From Pseudoips prasinana (lineage: Eukaryota > Arthropoda > Insecta > Lepidoptera > Nolidae): a stretch of DNA of 64,000 nt. Of this stretch, positions 32,411 to 43,540 are shown piece by piece. The DNA lies in NCBI GenBank assembly GCA_951640165.1, contig OX621237.1, positions 11,842,001-11,906,000 of the forward strand, given 5' to 3'. Made by a program: the position numbers and the translations under genes. The notes below the pieces were generated by a model. The model ran no database searches and was not told the origin of the DNA. It was given only the letters and a program-made list of their open reading frames with translations. The number at the start of each line of letters is the position of its first letter. The stretch's first letter is position 1.

Positions 32411-32840
32411 CTAGTCAAAAGTAGGGAGTTCTCTCCAAAAGGACATTCTGTGTTGAGGTATAATATTTTGAAAAGATTTCAAAATATTTTCTGTTTTGCT
32501 TTTATAAATGCATTCCATTGCAGTTTTCTTCTTTGGTGGAGGCAAACCTTGGGTTTTCAAAATTTTATTGCCGATTATGCTGGCCGTGATAGGGTCTTTA
32601 TTGAATCCAGTTCTGTGTGTCAAATCAAAACTGCCTCTATTGACTTCTACTTCGACCATTTCCAGACCATTGATGTATGGTCGCGTTTGATGCGGATGGG
32701 CCTGATAAAAGATTCGGAATAATTTGACGAATGGTTAAGCGGACCCAGTGAATGAATTGCACTATCGCATCTTGAAAATGGAAGCTCATCATCTGAATCA
32801 CTATTAGGGAAAATGTCGGGATCGATAGTTAGAATATTCT
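32411..32840 (-). pseudogene. Degenerate coding sequence of unknown, probably transposon, origin
   Basis: Two minus-strand frames read like one protein broken by a frameshift near 32655. The upstream frame gives IDPDIFPNSDSDDELPFSRC and RIKRDHTSMVWKWSK. The downstream frame gives EVNRGSFDLTHRTGFNKDPI, KTQGLPPPKKKTAMECIYKS and FQNIIPQHRMSFWRELPTFD before a stop. An acidic N-terminal stretch followed by VWKW and F(D)LT.RTG is loosely like the N-terminus of piggyBac-type transposases, but no catalytic domain is present. I do not recognise the family with confidence. Confidence 0.35.
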
Positions 32841-33865
32841 CTCATCGCCATATTTTTTTGTGCGAATTGGATCATGATTTTAGTATTTCTTTGTGACATG
32901 GTTCATCTGAAACAATATTCGTTTATTTTAATTGGGTTACTTTATACTTTATAATATATTACCTAAGGTATGCTAAATCTAAATACAAAATATTTGGGAA
33001 ATAATTTTATATTATCATAATTATTTAGATTTTAGCAATTACATAGGTAATGTAAAATACTAATCAAAATCATCGGCACGACTGCAACAACCGTGAGGCT
33101 GGGAAATTGTAACAATCACGTATGTTGTGCCCTAGCAAATAAAGTTCAATTTCGCTACGTAATAAAATTTAAAGTTCAAATCTTTCTTGCGGCCCTATAC
33201 GCGCACTCGACTTTTTTGAAAGAAATATCCTGAATTACTTGTTATAATGGATAATCCATGTTCATATCTTCTAAAATTACATTTAATAGGACTTACCTGA
33301 TGGTCAAAATACGAAATTACACCACTGAACATTGAATTCACAGATTTTTACTAATTTAACACAGGAATATCAAGATTATGACCTCTTTGCAACGAATACA
33401 AACAAGTTGTCAACAGTAAGGGTAAATGTATTAGAAACCCGATCGTATCAATCAAAAAATAAGAGCCATTTTAATTTGCTGCTGCAACCGTATCTCATAA
33501 AGTAAAATGATTTGCGGATCAAGTAAGCATTCAAAAACTAAGCGTTATAGCGGCAAGTCAGTAATTCACGCATTATACATATTTGCCGCTTAACGGCTTA
33601 GAATTTTTTTTGTTGTTGTTAAAGAGATTTGGCGGTATTTAAATGTACGGCTGTTTGCCTACGTAATATTGATATACCTCTAATATCCTTAGTGATTTAA
33701 GGTAAAACTGAGATAGAGAAATCTTTCTTAAGGGTATTTTTATATGTTTTCAACAAGATAGCGCTAAAAGGCTTAGTTCATTAGATGCGTATTTTATAAA
33801 GCTATCCGATGGTATAAAAATAAATATTACGATTTTTTTTGAGATACCGCTTTTGCGCTTAGTAG
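32841..33865. other. No recognised feature
   Basis: AT-rich intron sequence with no open frame or clear repeat. Confidence 0.3.
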
Positions 33866-33870
33866 GGCAG

Positions 33871-34188
33871 TATACATATAATAAAATCGTAGGAAAGTCA
33901 AAACTGTACATTGAATATTTTTTTAAAGGCTACATGGGGCGTGATCTACAATGGATATCAAAGCCAAAAATATAGTTCTTAGAATTATTGTCTGTGTGTC
34001 TGTTTGTCTCTATGTATGTCCGGGCGAAACTCAAAAAGTACTGCATGGATTTACTTCATATTTTGCACGAATATTACTAAAAGGTCGGATCAACATATAG
34101 GCTACATATTATAACGCTATCACCTACGGGGGAGGAGCTGTGATAATTTATAAAATGTAACGCGGGTAAAACTGCGGGGCACAGCTAG
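33871..34188 (+). mobile_element. Non-autonomous Helitron (subfamily 2)
   Basis: Left end TATACATATAATAAAATCGT (the leading TC present in the 15973 copy is missing), body GTCAAAACTGTACATTGAAT and TACTGCATGGATTTACTTCA, hairpin region CGCGGGTAAAACTGCG and end GGGGCACAGCTAG before T. Confidence 0.68.
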
Positions 34189-34340
34189 TTAACGAAATAA
34201 AACTTAAAATAATTGACCTACATATTATATTTTTGGCTTCTTCGAGCCTTCTAATAAATATTCTTAACAAGATCTCGTGATGTATTTTTCATGTTTTTCA
34301 ACATGTTGTCCAGACTATAAGCTCTCTTGGCGCCGTGTAG

Positions 34341-34413
34341 ACACTTAAAAAACAAAAGTCGATGGTCGAAAGGATACCTACATCCTCTCGTGCATCGACT
34401 TTTGTTTCTAAGA
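34341..34413. repeat. Imperfect inverted repeat
   Basis: Arms of about 33 bp centred on AAACAAAAGTCGATG (34350-34364) and CATCGACTTTTGTTT (34393-34407). Short foldback, no known family. Confidence 0.55.
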
Positions 34414-34709
34414 TACCCCGCCAAATAAAATCAGCTTTTGGTATTCTGCTTCAAACAAAAAAGCAATATTAACTATCCTGTTGATAATAAAACTAAAATA
34501 TGAACGTTTGTTTTCGAAATTAAAGTTTCCAATACGTAGTAGTAAAACAAAAAATAGCGACTGGATTAGAAAATATTACGCCCAAAGCAAACGTTTTTGA
34601 AGTTATTTTTTATTTAATTATGATGTAATTATGTTTCGCGATATAATAATTTTAAGTCAAGTATCGTTTCCAATTTAGTTTTTTTTGATATTACCATTCA
34701 ATTCAATTA

Positions 34710-34878
34710 TCTACTATATAAAAATAAGTTGGTTTTTCCTTCCTGACGCTATAACTCCAGAACGCACGAACCGATTTCCTCGGTTCTGCATTCGTTGGAA
34801 AGGTCTCGGGCTCCGTGAGGTTTATAGCAAAGAAAATTTATAAAACTTAAAGCGAGTAACACCGCGGGGCACAGCTAG
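34710..34878 (+). mobile_element. Short non-autonomous Helitron (subfamily 3)
   Basis: Starts TCTACTATATAAAAATAAGT after A and ends GGGGCACAGCTAG before T; 169 bp. The body holds CGCTATAACTCCAGAACGCA and GAACCGATTTCCTCGGTTC. The 3' end is shared with the other subfamilies while the body is unrelated. Confidence 0.7.
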
Positions 34879-36470
34879 TTTTAGTATAAAATCAATTGTT
34901 TTCATCCGTTATTATTTCTTAGATACATGGTGCTACATTTTATATTAAATGATATTTATGAATTGTTGGAAAAATACATGAAACTCATACAAACCAAACT
35001 TCAGAGGTGTTTTAGTTTTTTTTTTGTATAATAGCGATCCTTTGCTCGAAGTAGCGATCGAAAACATCAAGATTGTACGATGTACAATATCATACCAAAT
35101 GTAAAGTCAAAAAGCATATATTTATAAAAGTTATGATTACCATGTGATCAAGTGACTCGAATCGAATATATATCGATATCTTTACTATTGAATTTATTAC
35201 GCACTATAAAGAAGTTGGAAAATCTCGGACGTTGCCATTGGTTACAACAGTTTTATCCAACTCTCTTGGTCTCTTGACTGAAGCCACAGCCCAGTAATGT
35301 CATTGAATACATACCGTTTGGGAGTTGACATAGAAACTAGTAGATAATTAACGTACTAAATAACATTAATAAGCATAATTAACGCATTATAGAAGATAAT
35401 CTGAGTGTAATTTCTGTACGATTAATTTTAATCACCTTTCTATAGAAATTAGACGGAACGTTAGCCATTTAATGCGTCCGTTAAGCTTGGATATTTTATA
35501 TCATGTCCTTATAATCATGTGTGTTTCCTGGAAGGTTATTTTCTATCGAGTGAATCTGCCTCAAATTGTGCTAAAAAGGAAAGTGAAAGAAGACGTCAAG
35601 AAGAAGGGGCGACAAAAGTTAAGTAAAATTAAATGAATATGTTAATTTAATGTCATGTAATCATACAAAAGGTATACACAGTAAAATATTTAGTTAATAC
35701 TCAAGCCTTACTTTAATTTATGAACTATTATATAAAAGATGGTGCTTTTTATTTTGTACTAATATTACATTACTTTATTCTTAGAGTAATCCAATATATA
35801 CCTACAGCAAGGGCTCAGACATGCTTTCAGCGCTGAAATTTCACGCTAACATTTACTAAAGTTATAATAATTTACTTTTTTATTATAATATTTTCATATT
35901 TTCGCTTATATTTGTTGTTTTAGCTAAAACTGCTGTATTTTTATTAGATATACATTGATAAGATTTTCCACACTGAAATACCGTATCAAGAAGCATAATA
36001 GAATCAAGACTACATGGATCATTATTACTTAAATTATGATTATCTAATCCTAATATCCTATGTCAACAAATGACCAACATTTCTTTATTCAGATTGCAAT
36101 ATTATGTAAATGGTTTCTTTAAAGTTGTTCTAAAATTTTTAACCAAATTTACAGAATAGGGGTTTTGGGAATAAAATATTGATAGTAAGGACCACTCTCA
36201 GGGAAATACGTTTTAAAATAATCAAAAATAATCAGAGCTCAATCGCCAAGTTGCTAAGTAATAATTGTAAGTGTATAATATATATGTACGATGATAAGTG
36301 TAATATCACGAGAAAATTATAAGCGGCAAACATCATTTCAGCAAGGTATTAATTTCATATTCCCGTAAGAGCAGTATAAATATTACTGTACTATTTATAG
36401 GAATCTCTAAGTTTTTGAAAATTAAATACTTCTTTTAAAATCAGATAAGGTTTTGAAATTTATAATGTAA
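34879..36470. other. No recognised feature
   Basis: AT-rich intron DNA, no supported feature. Confidence 0.35.
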
Positions 36471-36474
36471 ATAC

Positions 36475-36893
36475 TAGATATAAGAATAATCTTATATTGC
36501 ATACTACCCGTCTACACAAAATAAGTAACTCTTTTACTCTCTCTTATGCGGCAATGTATAAGATTCTATAACAAACTTCCCAATAATATTAGAGAATTGT
36601 CTACGAATAAGTTTAAAATAATTATTAATGCCAATTTGTGTAGCGGGGTATATTACAAAATTTATCATTATTTAAGTGACAAAGGTGCTTGGGATTGAGT
36701 TGTTCTGAGTCAACACATCATTGTAATTAATCTAAAGTATATTTTATTTTAAAAAAGGATTCCTACTGAGTTTTCTGGCAGTGTTTCTCAGTAGCTGCCA
36801 CGTCATGCACTGCATGGTAGGGTAAAAAATTATGATGATTCCACATAAATGTAATTTTTTACGGAATAAATGATTTTTGACTTGACTTGACTT
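36475..36893 (+). pseudogene. LINE family A, polymerase C-terminus and 3' UTR
   Basis: The coding part aligns with position 113 onward (ATATTGCATACTACCCGTCT, ATAAGATTCTATAACAAACTTCC). An 8-base expansion (CTCTCTTA near 36540) breaks the frame. The stop is followed by the hairpin UTR block and a TTGACTTGACTTGACTT tail. Confidence 0.7.
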
Positions 36894-36964
36894 AACACAT
36901 TCAAACAAACATATTATGTATGTACAAAAAAAACAAAACTTTTCTCTTAATAATTAATAGCTTG

Positions 36965-37195
36965 TTTTAAACCCAGAGGTCGTTTTACGCCAGACGATGC
37001 ATCGAGGCATGCATGCGAAGTCCAGTACTAGTGCCTTCTGTATCATCTTTATTAATCCAGGTATGCTGCGAGAGCTTATCTAGATAGCGTTCAGGGCTCT
37101 TAGCTATAAGACCATTTACCAAAACGACTATAGGATCATTACGTGGTGAATTCATGTTCCATAAGCTTTCTAAACTCGTTAGTTAGGTCTGAGTA
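36965..37195 (-). pseudogene. Possible LINE polymerase C-terminal relic
   Basis: The minus strand reads SDLTNEFRKLMEHEFTT, a break, then NDPIVVLVNGLIAKSPERYL and DKLSQHTWI. This resembles the (LW..)..V.PIVV...GLI.KSL...L..L tail present in some lepidopteran retroelement proteins. Several stops interrupt it. Confidence 0.4.
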
Positions 37196-37214
37196 TTACA
37201 TTGGTTTTACTTTC

Positions 37215-37490
37215 TCAGCCTTCACGAGGCTCATAGCTAGATGCTCTCACCGGTCCGTAAGCGATCGGCGAGGTTAAGCAACTAGGGTCGCGGTCAGTCC
37301 ATAGATGGGTGACCGCCAAAGTGGTTTAATTTCTGAGCGTCTCCGTGCTTCGGAGGGCACGTTAAGATGTCGGTCCCGGTTGTAGTCATTAGACAACAGT
37401 CGTTAAGCCATGTCAGAGGCCTACTGGGCGGCTTGAGCAACTCTGACACTAGGGTTACCACTACCCATACGATAAGCAAGTAAGCAACGA
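37215..37490 (+). mobile_element. 5S-rRNA-derived SINE, best-preserved copy
   Basis: CACCGGTCCGTAAGCGATCG, GGCGAGGTTAAGCAACTAGG (5S A-box region) and GGTCAGTCCATAGATGGGTG then ACCGCC (5S intermediate element and C box), at 5S-like spacing. The non-5S body follows: TTCTGAGCGTCTCCGTGCTT, CAGTCGTTAAGCCATG and GGCTTGAGCAACTCTGACAC. The other three copies are on the minus strand. Confidence 0.7.
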
Positions 37491-37613
37491 GGTATTCACT
37501 TTGCAGGAGAGTGATATCAACAATCATCGCTGGCTCATTAACTCATTATTAATTTTCACTATAAAAACTGAATTATCAGTTATTTTAGTTGTCACTCATA
37601 TAATTTACAAGTA

Positions 37614-37747
37614 CAGAAGCCAGCACATCAAGCTACCCCAAACTGTCAAATTTCCCCAATTGAAAGTGAACCTTATGCATAAGTGATAAAGTTGAAAATC
37701 TATAAAATAAATTTGACATATGGGGTAGCTGGATTTGCTGGCGTCTG
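37614..37747. mobile_element. TA-flanked foldback element (family CAGACGCCAGCACATC)
   Basis: Bounded by TA (37612-37613 and 37748-37749). Left end CAGAAGCCAGCACATCAAGC, right end the reverse complement of CAGACGCCAGCAAATCCAGC. Interior CCCCAATTGAAAGTGAACCT. 134 bp, same family as 55275-55409. TA duplication suggests mobilisation by a Tc1/mariner-type transposase. Confidence 0.65.
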
Positions 37748-37749
37748 TA

Positions 37750-39055
37750 CATACATTGTTATCAGATTAATTCTCCTAAAAATAACGTTCTCTTCTTCTT
37801 CTCAACACTATGTTAAACCTTATTTAAAATAAATGCATTTGCCTAGTTATTCACAGAAATATATTTTACTAAAATAATTTTCAATGTAATTTAAAATGTT
37901 AAGACGTACACGTTTCTAAGCTGCTTCGGGACCTTCTTATTTATATATATTTCTATTGAGGTGAAACTTCCGAGAAAATCTTTCCATTTGCACCTTATTT
38001 GCGGTTTATTCTAGGAGCAACTGCGATATAAATCTTGGAATTCTACAATCCTGCAATTTTTACGCTGCGACACCGACAGGAGTAAATTCATTTGGCGTGG
38101 AGAGAATATATAAAATAGAAATAGGATACATCCTATAAACAGTTTACAGGGAATAAATTTGTGCGTTTACGGTTCTAATTGGATGGTCAGAAATATTGAT
38201 TTAATTTTCACGTTTTGTTTGTAAAATATTCGATCACACCTTTGCTACCAAGAACATACATGTTTTTATGCCAACCTGTAATAATATAGCCTAATTGAGA
38301 CACTGAATGCTCATTACATTGTGACGTACATTGTTTATTTATATTTAGTTTGTAATATCATGTTAAATGTATATGTTTAATTTATATTCTATATATGTTA
38401 TAATATATTCTTTGTACAAACAATCAGTACCTACGGATTTTTTATCAATAGTTTTCAAATTTGGTCGCAGGTGCGGTGAGGTTAAGGTAGCCCCTACCAA
38501 CGGCGCCTGCGACCCACGATTCGTTTGCTTAATGTATGCGAGAAATAGTTTAATTGTATAGATTTAAAACCCTGAAACGAAATTGTATTTTTTTTTTAAT
38601 TTAATTACTTAGATAGTCTATAGGTGGTCTATAGACTGCCTACCTCGCCGATTGCTTATAGACTTGTCCAAGCAACTTTGATGACACTATCAAACCACAA
38701 ATTAATCATGAATACAGCATTAGATTCACCGACACAGATAGGTTAACTGTGAAATAGCTCAGCACATATTGCGTCAGCCGTTTACCCAGAACTTTATCAC
38801 ACTCTAGATACGCAACTTTTATTTCTCTTGAAAAGGTCGGAACATCGGCACACCGCAATTTGGAAAAATCCATTATCGTTTACAAATCTCAGCACACTCG
38901 GTAGTACTATCTGTTGGTAGAATCTGAATGGCCATAAAACTATCAACCTTATAATAATTTGGGCGTCTAGCATTACTCTTTATTCCAAGCTACTCCATAT
39001 CTGCAGAAGATTGAAAATGATTTAAGCCTATGATTCTATGACTCGTAACTTATTA
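37750..39055. other. Mostly unassigned intron DNA
   Basis: AT-rich. At 38462-38516 GGTCGCAGGTGCGG and GGCGCCTGCGACC form a small inverted repeat, probably a repeat terminus. Nothing else supported. Confidence 0.3.
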
Positions 39056-39064
39056 CTTACTTAT

Positions 39065-39310
39065 CGTATGGGCAGTGGTTACCCTGGTGTCAGAGTTGTT
39101 CAAGCCGCCTAGTAGGCCTCTGACATGGCTTAACGACTGTTGCCTAATGGCTACAATCGGGACCGACAACTTAACGTGCCCTCCGAAGCACGGAGACGCT
39201 CAGAAATTAAACCACTTTGGCGGTCACCCATCCATGGACTGACCGCGAGCCTAGTTGCTTAACCTCACCAATCACTTACGGACCGGTGAGAGCATCTGGC
39301 TATGAGCGCC
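39065..39310 (-). mobile_element. 5S-rRNA-derived SINE
   Basis: In reverse: GGTCCGTAAGTGATTGGTGA, GGTTAAGCAACTAGGCTCG, then GTCCATGGATGGGTGACCGC. The body on the plus strand shows GTGGTTACCCTGGTGTCAGA, CATGGCTTAACGACTGTTGC and CTCCGAAGCACGGAGACG. Near full length. Confidence 0.7.
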
Positions 39311-39797
39311 TCACTCGTAACTTATAGTTAGTAGTCATATGGTTCCAGAACAAACACAAACGCACGTCTTCTACAATAACATTGCGGCTAATGCTTAAAC
39401 TAACGTTGTGTACATTTCATCGCAACTAGTTTAAGACGATACTTAAGACCGCCATTTCTGACCCTCGAAGTATAATGAGCCATGTGAGCAATCCCGTAGA
39501 AATTAACCCCCCGGGGTGAATTCAAATGGGGTGAATACATTTTAGGGTAACAGCCGAAAGGGTGGATATAATAATGTGTTATATTAATTTGAGTTAATGA
39601 GTAAAGAGGCGCATCTCGCTGAGCTGGGTATAATTATTGTCGCTGTATTAAATTTATATAGGTACATATACGAGTAATATGTCTGGATTAGATATTACAC
39701 GGCTTTTGGTGACATACTTAATACGGAGATATCTGAATGAAGTGCTTATATATTATATAAAAGAATACCTGTGTCCGGGACACTTATTGGTCTTCGT

Positions 39798-39846
39798 AAT
39801 TTTTACGACTTTTTCCGCATATTATGCGGAAAAAGTCGTAAAAATT
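39798..39846. repeat. Perfect 24-bp palindrome
   Basis: AATTTTTACGACTTTTTCCGCATA, one base, then the exact reverse complement; a third partial copy (AATTTTTACGATTTTTTCAG) follows at 39859. Cruciform-forming. Origin unknown. Confidence 0.7.
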
Positions 39847-40124
39847 ATATCTTTCATAATTTTTACGATTTTTTCAGAAATATTTCGGTTTATCTAATCA
39901 AATATAGGACTAGGGACTAGGATGGGTAAAAATATATTTCCTCCACCATACTATATATATATACTCTCAAGCAGACATCATCATTTGAAATATTCGTAAT
40001 GGTATTTATGTGATGGTATATTTTAACTAAAATATAAATGTATTCTATCTATCATGTGCAATTTTAATCTAAAATATAACGTGTTAAAACATATAAACCT
40101 GTCCTGAATTAATTCCATAATATA

Positions 40125-40303
40125 TCACACGAATATTATAAAGGCGAAAGTTTAGGAATGTATATATGTTTGTTACTTCTTCACGTATAAATGGCTGGAA
40201 CGATTTTAATAAAATTTGGTATGGAGCTAGCTGACACCCTCGATTAACACATAGGCTATAGTTTATAAAATTTAATTCGGATAAAAACGCGGGACACAGC
40301 TAG
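40125..40303 (+). mobile_element. Short non-autonomous Helitron (subfamily 1)
   Basis: TCACACGAATATTATAAAGG after A, end GGGACACAGCTAG before T, body GGCTGGAACGATTTTAATAA and AGCTGACACCCTCGATTAAC. The terminal hairpin is decayed. 179 bp. Confidence 0.7.
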
Positions 40304-40699
40304 TTCTAAATAAATTACGTAAAATTATTGCCTTATTGTTGTTTGGTATTTAGCATATATCATTAAACTGACAGTTTCAGAACATGCGATTTCATGGGTA
40401 AATAAAATAAACTCGATCAATATCTTATAAACGGATAATATTTTGGGTAGAAATATAAATGTGTGAACTGTGATAAAGTGGTTCCTACATAAAATCTGCA
40501 TGATTCTTTGACTAGTAAGCAAGCTGAATAAGCAGTAATGTATGTTATTGTCAAATATTACATTTATGAAAGCCATATTCATTTAAATCAACATATTAAT
40601 TCTTATTAAAACACAAATTGAACATGTCTGTTTGTCCTGAGTCTAGGTGTTATTATCTATAAAAAAAGTATGTATTTACAAAAGAAAATTAGTATATGT

Positions 40700-40795
40700 A
40701 ATATATCAGTTATCTGGTTTCCATAGTACAAGCTCAGCTTAGTTTGGAATCAGATGACCGTGTGTAAATGGTGTCCCAGGATATTATTATTAAAT
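40700..40795 (+). repeat. SINE family 2, 3' part
   Basis: CCATAGTACAAGCTCAGCTT, AGTTTGGAATCAGATGACCG and GTGTCCCAGGATATTATTAT; the head is missing. Confidence 0.5.
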
Positions 40796-41161
40796 AAAAT
40801 TAAATTATGAATGGAGTAGTTTTGATATTAATATTGCTATTTACTACTTATATAATAGGTACGTATTAACTTTATAGTATCCATTTGAAGTCGTTTTTAA
40901 TTATTAGATTTTTATAATTAATAAAAAAGTTGAATCGTAATATTTTGCGCGTAGTCGGAGTCCACAACATCTTAAGTTTGTGTGTCAATATTTAATAATA
41001 ATATACGCCATAAAAAATCTAGAACACAATTACAATAAACACCACGAAATCATGAAAAATGCTTATTACTTTGAGACAAATTTTTGAGTGTATCTTAATT
41101 TATATAAGAGAAAATTGATTGGAAACACAATTATGTCAATTTTCGATATATATAATATTAA

Positions 41162-41412
41162 TATATAATAATATCTAGGGACAATGTCACACAGATCTTC
41201 CTAGCCCAAACTAAGCAAAGCTTGTACTATGGGTACCAGGCGACGATATACATACTTATATAGATAGATAAATACTTATATACATAGAAAATATCCATGA
41301 CTCAGAAACAAATATTCGTGCTCATCACACAAATATTTGCACTTACCGGGATTCGAACCCAGGACCACCAGCTTCGTGGGCAGGAGCACTACCAACTAGG
41401 CTACGGTGACCG
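41162..41412 (-). mobile_element. tRNA-derived SINE, family 1, copy D
   Basis: Full length in reverse: GGTCACCGTAGCCTAGTTGG, GGTTCGAATCCCGG, GTGATGAGCACGAATATTTG, TCGTCGCCTGGTACCCATAG, ACATTGTCCCTAGATATTAT. It lies about 450 bp downstream of the lectin exon 1 donor, antisense to nothing else and in the same strand as the gene. Confidence 0.85.
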
Positions 41413-41862
41413 TAATAAATATAAAGAATAAATATAGGTTTATGTATTTTACACCATAAATATAACACACCCTTATATTTCCAAATATTTTTTATCTATG
41501 GTAACCTTATATACTGAATATTTTTTTATTTATTATTTGCCTCACAACCAAAATATCTAAATAGAACGGATATCACACGTGTTTTATTTAATTAACAATT
41601 TTATGATATAAACAAATCTTAATTTGATAACAAACTTCAATACAATTTGTCAAAAAGTAGTATTTAGAAGAACACAACTAAATTAAGAGTTTACTCAAGA
41701 TACTTTATTTTAAAAGAAGACACGAGTAAGTCCTGTAACTTTTAAATAGACGTGTCTTGCCACTGCGGCGGTGAAGTTCCAAACTAGCAGCCGCATATGA
41801 AACACGTCGTATAGAGTAAAACTATAATATGTAGCAACCGAAAACTGAAAAGTAATACTTAC

Positions 41863-41919
41863 AGCTCGTCCTTGGACCGAGGCGAACAGTGCCAATAGCG
41901 CGACCGAACACCACAACAT
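41863..41919 (-). CDS. Exon 1 of the C-type lectin gene: signal peptide
   Basis: ATG at 41919 opens MLWCSVALLALFASVQGRA, a 19-residue typical secretory signal peptide with a leucine/alanine core and small residues before a likely cleavage site near the end. The exon stops exactly before GTAAGTATT, a near-ideal splice donor, in phase 0. The next matching acceptor and frame that I find on this strand is the lectin-domain exon at 21067-21196, which would give a mature protein beginning near VNISNTW. The frame continues 50 more codons past the donor, but those residues are intron. The signal peptide and donor are directly visible. The pairing with exon 2 is an inference supported by phase, strand and protein logic. 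Confidence 0.75.
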
Positions 41920-42060
41920 TACGTGGCCGCGTAGATTCGTAGCACGTCCGCGTAGCGACCGCCCGTAGTCTTCGGTCGCTGTAGCGTGACTGCCGCAACT
42001 GTGCTACGCGACTGACTGTCGCGTGCCGTTCTCCATACGGCCTTAACTCGGACCTTCGTA
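41920..42060 (-). promoter_or_regulatory. 5' UTR and core promoter region of the lectin gene
   Basis: A GC-rich island in an AT-rich context (41930-42050). On the minus strand GACAGTCAGTCGCG contains TCAGT (42011-42015), the arthropod initiator consensus, about 95 bp before the ATG. No TATA box lies 30 bp upstream, which suits an initiator-type promoter. The exact start site is unproven. Confidence 0.45.
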
Positions 42061-42995
42061 GTACATTATGTAAACAAAGTATTCGATAGAAGTAACGATC
42101 GACCTTTTTGTTTACATCAAAATGTCTTCTGTTTGTATTACAACAAGGTCAAAGATTTTTATCAATAAAGGAGTGTTTAATGTTTCTTCCAAATTTCTCT
42201 ATGCCAAAAATATTTTCATGATTTAATCAAAAAGAGAAAATAATAAGGAAACTGCTTATCCAGAGGAGATACCCAAATAAGGTTTTTGTCGATAACGTAG
42301 AAATATTATTCATTCGCCATAAATGTGTTTTGAATATCTACATAACTAAATCTCAACCACTAAAAACAAAATCCACTTAAAATAAAATATGCAGTGGTCC
42401 TTTTTATTTTATTATAAACACATATAAACATTTACTCTAACTGTAGTTTAATTTTACTTGTTTTTAGCTATGTATAAGCAGAACTCATTATTCGTACCGT
42501 AAATGAAACCCTAATTATGTAACTAAGTCCATCTATCTGTCCGTCCGTTACAATGAGATATACGATTCAGCAACCACTAATCTAAGCAATATGAAATATT
42601 GAATTATATACTATATAATTCAAAATAACAAATAAATTTAAATCAGAAAATTAAGAATCTAATCTTATCAAAAGCTTTATTTGTGTTTATAAATCAGATT
42701 GTCTTTATGAATTAAAATAAAATATTTGTTTTTACAAAGCTAAACTTCGTGAATTTTCGTAACCGCGTGTAATATCGCAATCTAACAATACCCGTTCATA
42801 AAATAATTATATCGGGTGGCTCAGGCCGTAAGCGGAAATAAGCTTCTTAATATTCAAGGTAAACTCTTAAGACCCACAAATTACACCTTATTTAATATAT
42901 TTTTATACGTCATGTTTACTGTTAGCCTTGGAGGTATTTACTACTTCACCTGACAAAATATTTGCAATAGTTCAGTAGGCAGATACTTATACTAT
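42061..42995. other. Upstream flank, no recognised feature
   Basis: AT-rich sequence immediately upstream of the lectin promoter. No conserved element or repeat is identifiable by eye. Confidence 0.3.
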
Positions 42996-43003
42996 ATTTG
43001 ACT

Positions 43004-43192
43004 GCACGTGTGGCGCAGCGGCTAACAAGTAGCCTCGCCACTTCGTGTCACGGGTTCGAGTCCCACGCCGAAAAACTATTTGTGTGACCCATAAATAGTT
43101 GTTCTGAGAGTCAGTGTAATTTGTGTCCGTATATATATGTTTGTAAAGTACCCCGCAACACAGGGATTACATCCCTTGGTGCGGGAAGAGTC
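43004..43192 (+). mobile_element. tRNA-derived SINE, family 4
   Basis: ACGTGTGGCGCAGCGGCTAA, CACGGGTTCGAGTCCCACGC, ATTTGTGTGACCCATAAATA, TTGTGTCCGTATATATATG and CCCCGCAACACAGGGATTAC then ATCCCTTGGTGCGGG. Nearly full length. Confidence 0.72.
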
Positions 43193-43286
43193 TTTAAAAA
43201 AAATATATATATATACCACGTCAGTACTTTGATATTGACAGAATGTTTATTACGTGGTTAGTAAAGGTGTGGCTAATATCAGAACA

Positions 43287-43432
43287 ATCCCGTGGGGGGC
43301 GTAGAAATTGACCCGAGGGAATATCTACCAGAAGACGGGTAGCAGCTTCTTACCAAGCGTGGAGATTATGGTAAGGATCATCTTGGGGGAGGCTTTTGTC
43401 TAGCAGTGGAGTTTTTACAGCTGTTATGATGA
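43287..43432 (+). mobile_element. LINE family D 3' end
   Basis: GGGGGGCGTAGAAATTGACC, ACCAGAAGACGGGTAGCAGC, ACCAAGCGTGGAGATTATGG and GTCTAGCAGTGGAG, ending TTTTACAGCTGTTATGATGA. It combines segments seen separately at 5210-5372 and 8937-9065, showing that they belong to one element type. Confidence 0.55.
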
Positions 43433-43540
43433 AAGGTGGCTTACATAGTGCAATTGAATCCACTGGCGACTAGTTTACTGTATATATGACAACTATTTAA
43501 GGCGCCTAGCTCTTTTGACTACAGTGAAACATAGCCATGC

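Larger units (their letters stand above)
21197..41862 (-). other. Intron 1 of the C-type lectin gene
   Basis: Donor GTAAGTATT at its upstream (right) end and a polypyrimidine-CAG acceptor at its left end, both phase 0. About 20.7 kb, filled with SINEs, Helitrons and LINE ends but no other exon that I can recognise. The link between the two exons is inferred from strand, phase and protein logic (signal peptide followed directly by the lectin domain). Confidence 0.65.

Noticed and set aside
37240..37320. Functional 5S rRNA gene
   Set aside because: Only the internal-promoter half resembles 5S; the remainder is a shared SINE body and four dispersed copies exist.
41710..41862. Continuation of the signal-peptide frame past 41863
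   Set aside because: It crosses a near-ideal GTAAGT donor and the downstream residues look non-coding; treated as intron.
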